Shown: positions 1-12,770 of the stretch, one piece after another
How the letters are laid out: every line of letters begins with the position of its first letter
How positions within the stretch are numbered: position 1 is the first letter of the stretch
Source: Nannochloropsis oceanica
Taxonomy: Eukaryota; Sar; Eustigmatophyceae; Eustigmatales; Monodopsidaceae
Assembly (NCBI GenBank): GCA_004519485.1
Contig: CP038109.1
Coordinates: 458,001-522,000, forward strand
Direction of reading: 5' to 3'
DNA length: 64,000 nucleotides
The notes under the pieces: generated by a model
What the model saw: only the letters and a program-made list of their open reading frames with translations
Databases searched by the model: none
Told to the model about the DNA's origin: nothing
Position numbers and translations under genes: made by a program

Positions 1-3000
1 GCATGAGCTCGAGCGGCGGATTCCTCACTTTTGACCTCTTCCTCCATAGCTTCCTCATGTGCCGCACCACGACGAGAACGCTGAGGTTTGCCACTGGCTG
101 GCCCTGCTGCTCCCTCCTTCCTCTGTCGATGCCAGTTAATGATACGGTCTAAGATCACCTCATGCACCAGATCCACCAATCGATTTAGAATGCTCTGCTC
201 TGGGTCTGCTACCAGGGGCAACACAGCTTTCACCCACGTCGACTGCAACAACGCGTTCCCCGGATCGGCCAGTAACAGACTCGACAAGGACGCCATCGCC
301 TGCTTTCTCGTCAACACCGATACATCATTACACCGCACAGCAAATAGTTCCACGTCCACCATTCCCACCTTACCTCCACCCCGACTCGCACCCGTCGTCA
401 ACAGGATCTCCAACGCCTGCAACGCGGCTTTCCTCACCACAGCCTTATCATCCTGACAACGGCTCCTCACTAGACCGACCAGATCCTGAGGAGTTGGAAC
501 CACAGCATCATTGCCTCCCTCCGCTCCATCCGCTTCTGCCGCTGCTGCTCCAAGGGTGTTGTGAGGGCTGTTGGGAAAGGCGAGGCCTAGGATAGCTTCG
601 CGGAGTCCGGGAGGAGCCGCCTCTTCCTGGACTGATAAAAGCATCTCAGATAGACACACCATGGCACGAGCGCGGACCGTAGGGGCTTTATCCACCACCC
701 GGGACGCAAACGACTCTACCAACGCCACTAATGACGTCCATACGTCCCTCGCTGTCTTCCCCTCCTCTTTCCGTTTCCCTTCCTCCCTTTCTTCCTCTGC
801 AAAGGCAATTTCATTCTCCGAGGGCCAGGCCCAAGGAGCATTCACAAAGGAAGCAGCAATCTCCACCCCAAACGCGCGATGGGAGACCTTTACAGAACGA
901 ATGAGCTTGGCAAGGAAAAGGATAAAGCGCGGCCCCAGCTCGGGCGCGGATTGCTGAAGGGACTCGAGGAGGGTGAGGACGGAGTCAACGAGGCGAGAGC
1001 GGACGTCGGCCCGGTCGGGCGCCTCGGTGCACATGTGTTCAAGGACGGCAAGGACGGTCATGTGCAAGTCCTTGGGGACCTCCATGCGTTGTTTGGCTGT
1101 GGCTGCCTTGCTTCCTTCTCGCCGCTGGGAGGGGTCGGTTTCGTCTGCGTGGGTCGACTTTGCGGTATTGTTGGCATCCTCTTCGTCGCCTTCATCGTCC
1201 TCGGTTGCCCCTCGCTTGCTCTTTTTCCCCTTCTTCTTTCCTGCTTGCTTGCCCTTCTCCTTTTTCCCCTCCTCGACCAGCGCCTGCTCCTCCTCCTCCA
1301 CCGCTCCGTCGCCCACATCCACCTCCATCGGATCACCTCCGTCTTCCCCGTCCTCCCTCCTTTCCTCACCTCCCTCCCCCTCCTCCACCGCCACCTCATC
1401 TGACCCCCTCTTCTTCTGCTCCTCCCCCTCCTTGATCAGGACCGTCAACAGTTGCACTGCCCTCTGATGGGCACCCGTCCTCGTTTTCGCGTCTGTTGGC
1501 AGCCCATTTCTACTCGGCTTCATTGTCAATAGGGGCATCAATGCCCGCAACACAATTGGATTCCCCCCCGGGCCACCTGCAACCGTAATCAGCGCCATAA
1601 GCACGCCCCGGGTAGCTTGCGCTAAGGAACCGGCAGCGGGGTGGGCAAGGGAGTACACGGCAAGGACCAGATCGGTCAGCTCTCCTTGAACGTCGTCGTG
1701 GGCGCAGAGGCTGGCCGCGAGGCTACCCGTGGTGAGGGAGCCATGGAGAGCGAGGAGGAGGGACTCAAGGCCTCGGTTGATGAGGGCGGCGGTTGAATTT
1801 TTGTTGCTGGTAGTACTGGTAGAGAGGTGATGAGATTGTGGTAGGGGAGGGGGGAAGTGAGGAAGAGAAGGGAGGAGAATGAGAGAGACGATAATTGCAC
1901 GACTGTTTTATGACAGAGATAGTGAAGACATGGTGATCAAATTCATGGAGAGTGTCCCATCTTTCCCAAGCACGCACCGTTTGCCCGTCCGGGCCTTGCC
2001 CCGCCGCCCACCCCGCCCCTCATCCTCCGTGTCATCATCGTCATCTTCCACCTCCTCCTCGCGCTCTGCCTGCTGCTGTGACACTGTCCGGCTCCTCGCG
2101 GCAGCAGCACGCCTGCTCCTCCCTGTAGTTGACGCCGCTGCTGTTGGCTGTTGGTGCTGCTGCGACGAAGACGAGGACGAGGTGGAGGAGGTGTCTCCGG
2201 CCCCTGCCACTGTCGCTCCTCCTGCTGCAGCGCTTTCCACCCACGACTTGACCAAGGCGAGGAGTGAACGGAACATGGCTCCATTGAAGACACCGTAGGC
2301 AGAGGCTCCTGGCAGGTCCATCAGCCAGACGTAGGTCTTGGCTGCGAGCCAGGGTTCTTCGCCTTTGTCTGTGGAGGTGATGTAGAAGAGGACGCGAAAC
2401 ATTTCCGTGTTTTTGTACATATAAGAGATATGTTGTCAGCTGGGTTCATCACCGTGGCTTCTCTCCTCTCTTTTGTATCGCAGTTTCTGCTCTGCATTTG
2501 CTTAGTTCCCCTCGCTTCCGAACGCACGTACCTTTGGTGCGGAAAGCCAGGTGAAGCAAGGCGAGGAGGGCACGGTGGCCCGTGCCCGTATCCCCTCCCC
2601 AGGACTTTGAGACCAAGGACCAGAACTCCCCCCCATCGTTGACCTTCTTCCATTCCTCTAAAAACTCATTGAAGGTCCGCCAAGCCTGTTTTTAAGGAGG
2701 AATAGGTGCGAGAAAGGTGGAGAGTGGGAGAGGGTGGGTGAGCGATGTGGAGTTAAAAGGAGGGAACAGCTCACAGGGTGGTTTTTGTCCCCTTATGGCA
2801 CAGCAAATGCGATAGAATGAAAAATATGCAGACTGCGGACAAAGAAATTGGGCCGCAAATGAGGGCAGGCACGCTCGTGATAGTGACGGTTGACGCAGCA
2901 AAAGAGAAAGCGTCGCACCTTCCTTCCGTCCCGCTAACACATACGACCAGCTCAACTACCTCTACATTCACTTCGGCCTTACTATGCAAAGTACAGGCTG

Positions 3001-3153
3001 ACGTACCGTGGCCGGGGGCAGCTCCGTGGTATCGAGCAAGTCCATGAGGTCGCCGCCGATCACAGTGTTGGCCGTCTCGAGGGTGTCTAGCTGGCCCAGA
3101 CCCAACGCCTCCAAGGCCTCCACCGTCGCGCCCTCCAGCTCCAGCGTCGCCAT
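1..3153 (-). CDS. NCAPD3: Condensin II complex subunit D3 (partial, 3' end beyond window)
   Basis: Non-SMC HEAT-repeat subunit of condensin II, which compacts mitotic chromosomes in the nucleus. Spliced model on the minus strand: 3153-3007, 2685-2532, 2368-1978, 1806-1; every junction keeps phase (0, 1, 2). Exon 1 encodes an acidic N-terminus starting MATLELEG. Exon 3 contains a segment like YVWLMDLPGASAYGVFNGAM, followed by a basic then Asp/Glu-rich linker, in the same order as in human NCAPD3. The long last exon holds HEAT-type helices, a Lys/Glu-rich insert (about 1200-1420), and a stretch ending WVKAVLPLVADPEQS that matches the D3 repeat where human has a W-x5-PVV motif. About 832 residues are in the window; the animal protein is about 1,500, so roughly the C-terminal half is missing. 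The frame stays open to base 1. The start is the ATG before the first recognisable D3-like residues; an in-frame extension upstream exists but looks non-coding. Confidence 0.82.
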
Positions 3154-5992
3154 TGCCAGGTGGCTGTGGTTCTCTGTATTTAAGGGTGTGTAAGTATGGG
3201 GCATAGGTTTGAGTATAGAGGTTGTGAGGGTTTGGAATGTCAAGAAGGCCATGGACTTAAGGAAGGAGAGTGAGCGAGCATTCAGTGGGTGCCTGTGAGC
3301 CGCGTTGTCTGGAAATTTTGAGCCTACGCCTCTGTTTGTAGCCTCCTCGCATAATTGTGCCAGGTATTTATGTGTCAGATGTGTACATAAAGCTCGGCAT
3401 TTCGCACAAGGGAGAGGGGAGCACAGAAGACAAGGCCGTCCTCCCAAGGGCGAGAGATGATCACCAGAAAGCCCGCGAAGCCAGAAGTTCGGGTGGAAAA
3501 ATGCAACTACTCCCCCTTCTGTTTCGAGATTGTCAAAATTTCTTTGTTTGGTCCATTCCTTGGCTTGGATGTGATATGCTGTGCTGTATTTGGGCTTCGG
3601 CAGGGACACATGAAAGCAACAGAAAAACAATCGCGGCTCGCCAAAGTTAGCGAGGCTGGCCCATGTGCCGACCGACTCTCACAAAACTGTTGGGTCACCA
3701 CAGTTTCATTTTGCAGGCTATTTTCATAGAAACGCTTAAATGAAACTTCGTCTTGAGCCCCCTGTGCAATTATCCTCTCTCTCCCACCATCCAATGTCTC
3801 GCATAGTTGGAGTCGTCCTCATACTCGATGAAAATAAAGAAAACGTTTTTCCAGAGCTTGCACGCATTTTGGTACACAGATGTTTTAGCTCTATTCCTGG
3901 TATTTGATTTCCATAATGTTAAACCTCATCTCTTTCCCGTACATAATCCAAGCATACATCAGCCCAAAACGCGTATCTTTTTCGATTCTCAGTTAGGGGT
4001 AGGTTTTTTGTTTTTTTTTAACTGCCTTCAAGAAGACCTCCCGGTTTATCTACTCTCCACTGGTATTTTCCTTCTAGTCGCCCATTTTTCCATGCCTGCC
4101 TTATTGCCACATGATGACTCTTCCGCCTCCTCCGCTTCCAGCCCCAGAACCTACATTGCAGTCGCCTCCTACATTTTATTGCTGAAGGTTTCAACACTTG
4201 AACAGTATCGAAAAGCGCTAAACAGGAGTGGGAGTAGATCTCCGTTTTTGGTCTTTGCGTCCTGACCCTCGGATCTGCATCTCAAACAGCCCTACCTGTC
4301 TTTGATTTTTCCTTGCTTGGTAGGCCGCGAGGAGGACCCATGGTGCCGGTACACCGCATGATCTGGTAGCAATGTCAAAGGGCCTCAACTGAGTCCTTGT
4401 GGACGTAGAAATATACACCCTGAATATTTTTCCTATGCCCATCGCTCAATGAATCAAAGTGCCTCTGTGCTTTCAGGTCCTCCTCTGAACTGACAGGATT
4501 CAAGGGTTCAAACAAATATCTGCGTGGCATTCTTTTGTTGCAACTTACAGAGGCAGCCAGTCATAACGTTTGGTGTCGGTGCTGTGCTTCTAATGATTCG
4601 AAGACAGTACAAGTACTAGGAAGGGGGGAAAGACACTTAAGCGTACACTCCTCCAACGGCACTGAAGTTATGCTCCAAATCGTTCCAATTGCACGCCATC
4701 CGGGCGTAAGCAGCAAATCCGGCGCGCAAGTTTCAACTTGCAACCCGCATGTACTCGTTGCAAATTGCATAAGATCATCGCAGAGCCGTAAAGTGAGAGA
4801 GATAAAGGGCGACGAAACGCATCCTTGAATTCTTACCCTCCATCTCACGGTGGCCCACCCAGCTTGTAGTACTTGTTGCCATAAAAATGTGCGTTTAAGT
4901 GCTCAAAGGTTCCCGTGTGCAGCACGTTAAGATAAAGGGTATATAGCAGATTTGTTCGAGTTTAAAGTCGTGTTAAAATATTATGTTTGTCGTATCAACT
5001 CGATAAGAGTAGAAGAGTAGAGCCGGGAGGATCAGCGGAGCCACCGCCTATCCTTTTCCGATTGGGAGAATGTGTATTGCGCTGCAGCGCCTGTCGCGCT
5101 CTCTCCTCCGGGGCGTCGCAATGGGATTTTATCCAGCAGATTGGGCGACGCATGATAGACGTGGGAGGGGGTTTATCTGGGGCGGGATAAAGCTACCGCC
5201 CATTAAGACTCCCTTTGGCATATAGTTCTCAAAGAATGAAACGGCAACAAGAGGGCTATTCCAAGTACCGTCTTTGCTTTGCCTTCTGGCTCTACAGCTG
5301 AGCCAAACTCGGGGCGCCTCTGGCCCCCGGACTTCCCCTCCTATCCTCAGCACGCTGCTCTAGATGCTCTTGAGGGGAGGTTGAGGACGTTTTCATACTC
5401 GGGCGTCCGAGTCTCGAAGTTCGATGTGGAATTGGGTCGCAGATACCCCCTGACCTCTCAGAGGCTTAAATCTTCTGATTCGCCGAAGTCAATTTTTGCG
5501 CGTTGTGTGGCCCCTTGCAGATACCCGGATGGTGGGGCAACATTACTAACCAGGAGGTTGGGGTGGAATTTTTCATGAACATCCCCAAAAGGCATGTATG
5601 ATGGAGCCCCTCCGCCCCCTTTGACAAGTAGATGGGCATAGATGCGCACGTTTGGTAAAATATTAGCATATGTCGATACAGTGAATGGTTAATCATGCGA
5701 TGCATCGATATCTCTTGAGAATTAACTTAACGTGCACAAATGGACACAACGTACGACGGCGGCCACGGCTACATGCGTCCATACGTCGGGCTTGAGCACC
5801 ATTAAGCATCACTCGCAGATACTTTATGACGACAACGATGCAAGTCACCTGGTTCTGGCCCTGTTGTCTCTCATCACCTGCTGCCTTTCCTTCCTACCAT
5901 AGTACAGTAGGCCCGGGGCCAAGGAGGTGTTTGCCATTCGGAACAGATTCAATCCAGCGAGCCCGCGGCAAACTTGCATATTTTCGTAAGTC
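3154..5992. other. Intergenic region, no supported gene
   Basis: This 2.8 kb lies between the divergent NCAP-D3 and SulP genes. Only short open frames of up to about 150 codons occur, with unlikely composition (for example 3807-4265, rich in Phe and Leu), and none matches a family I know. The base composition is more AT-rich than the genes around it. The stretch 4990-5700 has scattered protein-like fragments broken by stops in every frame, which could be an old element, but I cannot name one. Promoters for both flanking genes should lie here; I cannot point to a convincing TATA box. Confidence 0.5.
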
Positions 5993-8900
5993 ATGAAGCC
6001 GATACAAGGGCTGGAAGGCGGCAACAACAGCAATGGCAGGCGAAAGCCGAACTTATCAGTCGATACGGCACGGACCGGTCCAGTAGGAGAAGGTGCTCCT
6101 CTGCTAGTAGTCAAGCCTCCCTTGCCGCGTAGTAGCAGCTTGCCCTTGCCCTTGAGCAGTGAGTTGTCGACGTATCGTAACGGCAATGTCACACCGGATG
6201 GCTGCGGCGAGCACTATCCTTTAGATTACGAGGATGACGACGACGACGGTGGGGGCTTGTTGTTATGCGCGGACACGGAGGACTGCGGCATTGCCGCCCT
6301 CCGCAAACAACCTTCCATCTTCGTGAAGCCCCCTGAAGCCTTACCCACCTCCTTGCGCTATGCTACCAAGCCTTTGTTACACACGCCTTACCTCCCCTGG
6401 CTCCGCTACAGGAGCTACTTCAAGAAAAACGTCTGGAAGGACATGATGGCCGGGGTCGTCGTCAGCGTTGTTGCCATTCCGCAAGGCCTAGCCTACGCAG
6501 TGCTTGCCTCTTTGCCCCCACAAATGGGCCTCTACACCTCATGCATCCCACCTCTAATCTACGGCTTTCTCGGGACCTCCCGACACCTCTCTGCCGGCCC
6601 CGTCGCCCTTGTCAGTATGTTCATTCCTCAAATCGCCGTCTCGTTGCGCATGAGCCACGACCCCGCCCTTCGGGTCGTCGTCGCCGCGGCAGCCTGTGTG
6701 GTCTCAGGCATCTTACTTCTCATCGTCGGCATCTGCCGATTGGGCTCTTTGGTCAAATTCATTAGCTCGCCCGTCCTCGCGGGATTTACGACTGCTGCTG
6801 CCGTTGTCATCGGCGTCGACCAGCTGCAGCATTTGGTCGGGTTCCCTTTTTCGAAAGATTCAAGTTATAACTGGGACATGTTGCATGACCTCTTTACAAA
6901 TCTTCGGCAAACCAATCCTCTGACCCTCCTAGTGGGGAGCAGCACCGTACTTTTCCTCGTCAGCATCCAGCACTATTCTCGACGTCACAAGAAGATTAAA
7001 TGGCTCAAACTTTTGAACGTTTCTTCCACTCTCCTGGCCGTTGTCTTGGCTACCATTGCGTCGTATATCCTCACACAGCAGGGCCACTATCTTCCGATCG
7101 TAGGACATGTACCTGCGGGCCTGCCGAAACTGGTGTTGCCGAGGGAGGCCGTAACGGATTTGGCAAGTGTAGGGAATTTGGTGCTGGCGTGTATGCCAGT
7201 GACATGCCTGGCCTTCATGAGTAGTTGGAGCCTGGCAAGGAATTATGCGGTGAAAAGCGGACAGGCAGATTTGGACGCGAACCAGGAAGCGGTAAGTGTC
7301 TGCCTCATTTCATTCGTTCGTTTCACGAATCATTTGTTCATTTACATATTTACATTTATATATATATATATATTGGTTTCTTCCGCCCCATCTCACTTCC
7401 TTCCTTTCTCTCCATTTCGTCAATACCAGGTGGCTCTCGGCGCCGCCAATTTCGTGGCAGGCTTCTTCCTCTGCTTTCCCAGCTCTGGCTCCTTCGGCCG
7501 AACCTCCCTGAATGCCCAAAATGGGGCCCGATCCCCCCTAAGTAATATATCGGCGAGTCTGGCCGTCTTCTTTTGCCTCCTTTTTTTTACGCCCTATCTG
7601 TACTATTTGCCCATGTGTTGCTTGGGGGCCGTGATTCAGGTTTCGCTCATTTCGCTTTTTGATTTGAAGCCTTTCAAAAGGGCCTACAAGGTGAGAAAGA
7701 GGTAGAAGAGGTGGAGGGAGGCAGAGGGAGGCAGAGGGATAGAAAGTTTCGGGAGCTGATGCTTGACATGTTGCGGAATGGGCAACACCCTCATCGCCTT
7801 CCTGCTTCCCTCCTAACCTCCATTCCTTCCTCCTGGCTGCAGATCTCCAAGCCTGATTTTGTCGTGACGATGACCACGTTCTTGTTCACTGCCATGGTAA
7901 ACATCGAGGTGGGCCTAGTAACGGGCATTGTCGTGAGCATCTGCGTGCTGCTGCAAGAGCTCAGCGAGATCCATACGTCGACGTTGGTGCCTATTATGAG
8001 TGGAGGAGGGCGGTATATAGTCAGGTGAGTTTTCATTTATATTTTGCCATTTTTGAATTCTTCCTCAGTGAATACATTCACGTCCTGTTGTCTCGCCTCT
8101 CGTAATCAATCCCCTCCCCCCACTCCATCCCCTTTTCTTCTCCGAATCCTCCTAGGTCGCAAAGCGTCGACCCAATGAATCATCCCCTTGAATCCCAGGA
8201 CATCAAAGTCGTTCGCCTGACCGCCTCCCTCTTCTTCGGGAACAAGGAAGAAATGAAGACACAGTTCGAGAACCTCCTCATGGCCGGTGACGACCACGAA
8301 CCAATCGAAGGGAGGGAGGACGGTCACAGTAGTCACGGAGGTGAGCTAGGCCTCACGTTGTCCTCTTCAGGACATCCACCTAAAGCAATTGTGATTGATG
8401 CGAGTGGTGTTTCCCACCTAGATTTGAGTGGGGTCGAAGCCGTCGAGCACCTTTACAAGCTTGCCACAGAAATGGGCGTCAAGCTAGCCTTTGTCCAAGC
8501 CAAAGGTGTTTTTCGTGACCGATTGCGCGCCTCCAAGTTATGGGAGAAAATAGGAGGAGAAGCATATGAGAGCTTGAGCGTCGACGAGGTGGTGACGAGG
8601 TTAGTTTCGGACTTGGGCATGCCACCGTTGCCCGCCGGGGGGGCCCACTGGGGCTCCCCCAAGATCGAGGGGAGTGATCTGCCGGTAGCGGGGGAGCAGC
8701 TGCAGTTGCAACAGCAGCAGGGAGGGAAGGAGAAGGAGAAGAATGTGTCTCTGCATAGGCATCACCACCATCATCGTAACCACCACGCTCGTGAGCCGGC
8801 GGATTTGGATCTGGCGGGAGGACTAGGACAGCCCCAAGCACAAATGCAACGGATAAATGCCAAAAGAAATGAGCGTCATACACGAAGAGCTTCGGGGCGC

Positions 8901-9023
8901 GGACTCGTTTATGCGCCGGTGCATGAGGGGAACGAGGAAGCGGAGTTGGCTGCGGAGAAAGCGGAAGAGAGAGAGGCCGAGGTGGAGGGAGGTGGGGGGT
9001 ACGGACAGTACGGTTCGGTGTAA
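5993..9023 (+). CDS. SulP/SLC26 family sulfate-type anion transporter with STAS domain
   Basis: Membrane anion transporter, most simply sulfate uptake across the plasma membrane; other SLC26 substrates (bicarbonate, molybdate) cannot be excluded. Exons 5993-7291, 7430-7690, 7843-8024 and 8156-9023 join in phase to give 869 residues. A 130-residue hydrophilic N-terminus, including an Asp run, precedes the Sulfate_transp core, whose signature includes VVAIPQGLAYAVLASLPPQ and GLYTSCIPPLIYGFLGTSRH, followed by about 11 hydrophobic segments. Exon 4 carries the cytoplasmic STAS domain: VVRLTASLFFGNKE, then VIDASGVSHLDLSGVEAV near residue 660, with an acidic linker between the STAS strands. The last 100 residues are low-complexity, with a His-rich patch. 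Introns are 138-152 bp; the first contains a TA repeat near 7347-7373. The plant SULTR length is about 650, so both tails are extended. Family assignment is firm; substrate is inferred. Confidence 0.93.
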
Positions 9024-9328
9024 GGCAAAGGGGATGGAAAATAAGTGTGAACTGGTGTTTGTAGATACGCACACGATTAGTTGGTGGACGTAATCTTGAA
9101 AATGACAGGAGCGGGAGTGCATGTATTTTAATACGATTAGGGAAAGGGAGGTGAGAAAAGAAAACACATTTATGTTGGTGCTTAGAAGGAGCTTGGATGA
9201 CAACATTTTCCCTTTTCTTCCCCTACTCCTTCCACCTTCCCATTTTTGCCCACTTTCCCGCTTCCTCGATCGCCCCAACCCACCGCGATCAACTCCCCCT
9301 TGATCTTCCTCCCTTCCTCCCTCCTGCC
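9024..9328. other. Convergent 3' intergenic spacer
   Basis: About 300 bp separating the tail-to-tail SulP and UMP1 genes. It should hold both 3' untranslated regions. Nothing else is visible, apart from pyrimidine-rich sequence near 9210-9330. Confidence 0.5.
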
Positions 9329-10110
9329 CTACAACCCCAACCTGGCCTCCATCTTCTCATGCACCGACACCATCGGCAGATCCGGTCGCTCTTGCGGGTC
9401 ATTCAATACATCCTCGAATTCAACCGTCTCGTCAGTACCCAACACAGTTTCCAACCCCACAAACGACGAAGGCAAGCCAGGGGCACGGCAAATCTGGCTC
9501 AAAATGTCCGCTTCGGTCTTCATGCGCATCGCAGCCGCCACGCCATACAGGCGAGCGATCGTGTCAAGGCGAGCGCTAAATTCCCGCTCTTTGCGCTGTT
9601 AGTTAGAGGAAAGGGGATGGCATGGTGGGTGAGGATGCGGTAAGAGGAAAAAGAGGGAGGGAAGCACAGACGATGAAGGGGAAGGGTTGCGGTAACGGGA
9701 GAAGAACAGAGGGACCGAGCACAAATATAATTGGAAGGCTATCCTGTAGAGCAACGCTTGTATAGGTGCGCATATTTGCTCAACATCGGGGCGGGCGATG
9801 TAAAGTGAAGAAGGCTGGGCTCGCAGCAGGCACATGGCCCGCCGAATGAGTACAGCACCAATACAGAAGCATCATGGACTCCCACCCCGAGAGCAAATCA
9901 CCACCACGGCGCCAAAGACGAGCTTGCCTATCCCCTTCCTGCGTATGTCCCTCCTCCTCTCGATGCATACAAACGTACCGTAGCCTGGAAAGCTTGCACC
10001 GGATGCGGCGCGGTCGCCTCGCTTTGAAAGCCGCCGGCCTTGATACCCTCACGCATCTGGTCAACAGGCTCCTTGAGCACGGGCAGTGCCAGATCCATCT
10101 CGAATGACAT
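9329..10110 (-). CDS. POMP: Proteasome maturation factor UMP1/POMP
   Basis: Assembly chaperone of the 20S proteasome that is enclosed in half-proteasomes and degraded on maturation; acts in cytosol and nucleus. Two exons, 10110-9979 and 9595-9329, join in phase 0 across a 383 bp intron whose acceptor is preceded by a branch-point-like CTAAC repeat. The product is 132 residues (human POMP 141). The family signature is at the C-terminus: TDETVEFEDVLNDP, followed by a short tail ending ARLGL, matching human NDETIGFEDILNDP and the YKLGLL end. The middle carries the expected HP motif (residues 36-37) and an amphipathic helix (RMKTEADILSQ) equivalent to the human QMEFKAVQQVQ stretch. The gene is divergent from the SnoaL-like gene, so the two share an upstream region of about 470 bp. 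Confidence 0.9.
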
Positions 10111-10578
10111 GGTATCGAATGAAGACTGATGGACTTGCCTACGTGGTGGATGAATGTTGTGCAGGTGAAGTCGTGAGAAATTGTCTCTGCTTCTTCGTCG
10201 TTCGGCGCTGCGCTCCTGTGATATAGGAATCGGCGATGGTGTTTTCGATGATTGAGGGTCGCCCCGATGGAACCACCTCAGTTCAGTTCCCTTTCCAGAA
10301 GCCGCAAGGAGGCCGAGTGAGTTCTTATTCTCAGGGCACGTAGATGAGGGGTGGACGCGGTGGTGCTGCGATTTTATTGTTTGCGTGAGTTGTCTGATGA
10401 TGAGAACCTTTTCTCCTTTGTCGGAGCCCGGCCTCGCCCATCATTGTGATGGTGCAAGCACAACAGAAGCAAGCAAGAGATTGAGTCACTTCCTCATACA
10501 CAAACCCACACACGCAGTACCCACCCCAATCTCCACCTATTTCTAGGTACACAGTTCGCCCTCGACTTACTCGTACGC
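10111..10578. promoter_or_regulatory. Shared divergent upstream region (UMP1 and SnoaL-like gene)
   Basis: A 468 bp spacer between two start codons facing away from each other. It must carry both 5' untranslated regions and promoters, which makes a bidirectional promoter possible. I see no clear TATA box or repeated motif, so this rests on layout alone. Confidence 0.4.
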
Positions 10579-12770
10579 ATGGAGTGGAGAGCGTCCATCT
10601 GGTTGCGCTGCCAGAGCAGGAGGACAGCGGCCGCATTGCTCATCCTAGGGTGCGTGGCGAGCCTCCCCACGGCTTCGGCTTACTTGGGACCCGTCAGCGG
10701 CGGCAGCGACATGAGCGCGTTTTATTCGTTGAGACCAAACATAGGAGGAGGGCGAGGTACGTGTGGAAGAAGGAAGGATGAGAAATTTTGCCCGGAAAGG
10801 ACAGGGGCGATCGCATGCGTACGTAGAAGATGGTCACGGTGGGCGCACACGGGGAATGATAGCCTCCTATCCCGAATGAAAGATAACATGGACATGGAGA
10901 AGGCATCCACTTACCGCTGCCACTCTCGACCCTCACCATGCTCTCTTCGTACCCTTCGAATCATCACCCTTGCGCCCTTCGCCCCCCGTCCTCCGTCTCA
11001 GGCATGACCCGAGGCAGCCCCACAGCCCTATACGTGATGAACAGCGACGTCGGCCCCCAAGCCGGAGACGAACCAGAAGGCACCCGTGTAGAAGAAGCCC
11101 TCCGAGTCACCACACGTCAAATCAAGGCCTTACAACGTCTTGTCGATGGCTTTCAAGAAATCCCCTCTCCAGACGATCCCCCGGCATTTCCCCCTGTCGA
11201 TGTGCGTTTGGCCGTCCCCTCCCGGGAGACTTTGGAGGGAGATGAGGCAATGGTGTTGGGGTTAAACCACAAGTATTATGAGGGACTGAATGGAAGGGAC
11301 GTGAAAAGCATTTTGTCGCTGTGGAAGGGCGAGGGCACGGTGCAGATGTATGCGAATGAGGATAAGATCATAACGGGGTAAGCGTTTAGGATGAGAAAGA
11401 GGTAGAGAGGAAATGGGGCGATTGACAACGCTCTGGTCTATTGCATCGTTTGGCCAATGCCTTTTGTCGGGCCCATACTCACCCTTCCTTCCCTCCCTCA
11501 TCCCTTCCTCCCTCCCTCCCCCCCTGCAGTCGCGACGAGATCGACAAACACTTCGACTCGCGCTTTCGCAACGTATGGGCCACCAATAAACACAAGGCCC
11601 GGATGGACGTGACGGTGGAAGATGAGCGAGTCTTCCTTCGGGGCATTAACGCGTTCGTGACCAATAAGGAGGTATGGGAGAACCCTATCTCGAAAGAGAA
11701 GAAGGTCATGTTCGCTACCAAGATCATGACCAAAAGCAATGGGGAGTGGAGCATTGTCCACGTCCACGCGGGGGATGGCAGCCAGATTGAGGTTAACCCG
11801 AACGGGCAGATGAAACGTGAGCGTGGAGAGGGAAGGAGGGAGGGAGGGAGAGGGAGGGAGGGATGTGCGTGTTTTTGCGTCTCTATCCTGGTGTCCTATC
11901 CATCATTCGACTAAATCGATTTTTTTCTCTTCCTTCCCTCCTCCCCCCTTTCATCTCTCCTTTACATTAGTCACGGACGGTACGCGCTCCCCTGGACAGC
12001 AGCAGAGTCTCGGCGGGCGGTCGCAGCAGTCGCCACCACAACAGTTGGGGGCAGGGGCGCTCGGAGGTCTCCTGGGAGGAGGAGACGCCGGGGGAGGAGC
12101 TGCGGGAGGAGCCATGGGATTGGGCGGTATGTTATCCGGTGAATCGGGCTTCACGGCGGATGGGAGGGAGTATCGAACGATCGTGACTCCTGAGGGGTAC
12201 CGCATCATATTGGGGAGTGCCACGGGGGCCGGTGGTGCATTAGGAGGAGGGGCAGGGATGGGAGGGAGGTCGGGTCAGGAGACGAAGGAGGCCCTGTTGA
12301 AGGCTTTGATCAACGATTTGTCTAAGAATGGGAGACAGGAAATCATTCCCCTGCAGTTGGGGTCCAGGGGAGGGAGGGGGGGAGGGGGTGGGGGGGAGTT
12401 GTTTTCCGGGTCCTTGGACGGGTCGAGGAGGAGGAGTGGAGGGGAGAGGGGTAGGGAGGGGGGTAGGGAGGGAGAGGAGGGTTTGACGAGGAAGACAGTA
12501 GAAGCCATAAGGCAGTTGTGTTCAGAGGGAAGGTTAACGGTGTTGCAGAAACAAAAACTTATATTTTCGGTGATCCGATCGACGAAGCAGGAGGAGGTGA
12601 GCCAGGTCGAGATGGCATATGAGTTGTTGGTGGAGAATGCATTGGCGGGTGATGAGAGTGCTTTGGAAGAATTTGCAGATCAGTGCGTGATGTTGTGTGC
12701 TGAGGGTGGATCGGCGCACAGTTTGACTTATGAGGAGGACTCGGATGACGAAGATTTCGGGGAGGAGTAG
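10579..12770 (+). CDS. Plastid-targeted protein with SnoaL-like (NTF2-fold) domain
   Basis: Four exons, 10579-10756, 11002-11377, 11530-11816 and 11971-12770, join in phase (1, 2, 1) to give 546 residues. The N-terminus is a signal peptide (hydrophobic core ALLILGCVASLPTASA) followed by YLGP, resembling the ASAFAP import site with Tyr in place of Phe, so plastid delivery is likely. Residues about 135-240 look like a SnoaL-like NTF2-fold domain (HKYYEGLNGRDVKSILSLW, then GEWSIVHVHAG), often used for small-molecule binding or dimerisation. The rest is a Gly/Arg-rich linker and a helical C-terminus ending in the acidic EEDSDDEDFGEE. I recognise no catalytic residues and do not assign an enzyme activity. 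A degenerate copy of its last coding bases follows directly downstream. Confidence 0.72.

Noticed and set aside
1879-2298. Plus-strand Ser/Arg-rich frame over NCAP-D3 exon 3
   Set aside because: Opposite strand of a splice-consistent, homologous exon.
3807-4265. 152-codon plus-strand open frame rich in Phe, Leu and Ser
   Set aside because: AT-rich spacer composition, no motif, no plausible leader and no family similarity.
4990-5700. Protein-like fragments suggesting an old retroelement (for example FIWGG-like text)
   Set aside because: Stops occur in all frames, motif order is absent, and a five-residue resemblance is too weak to call an element.
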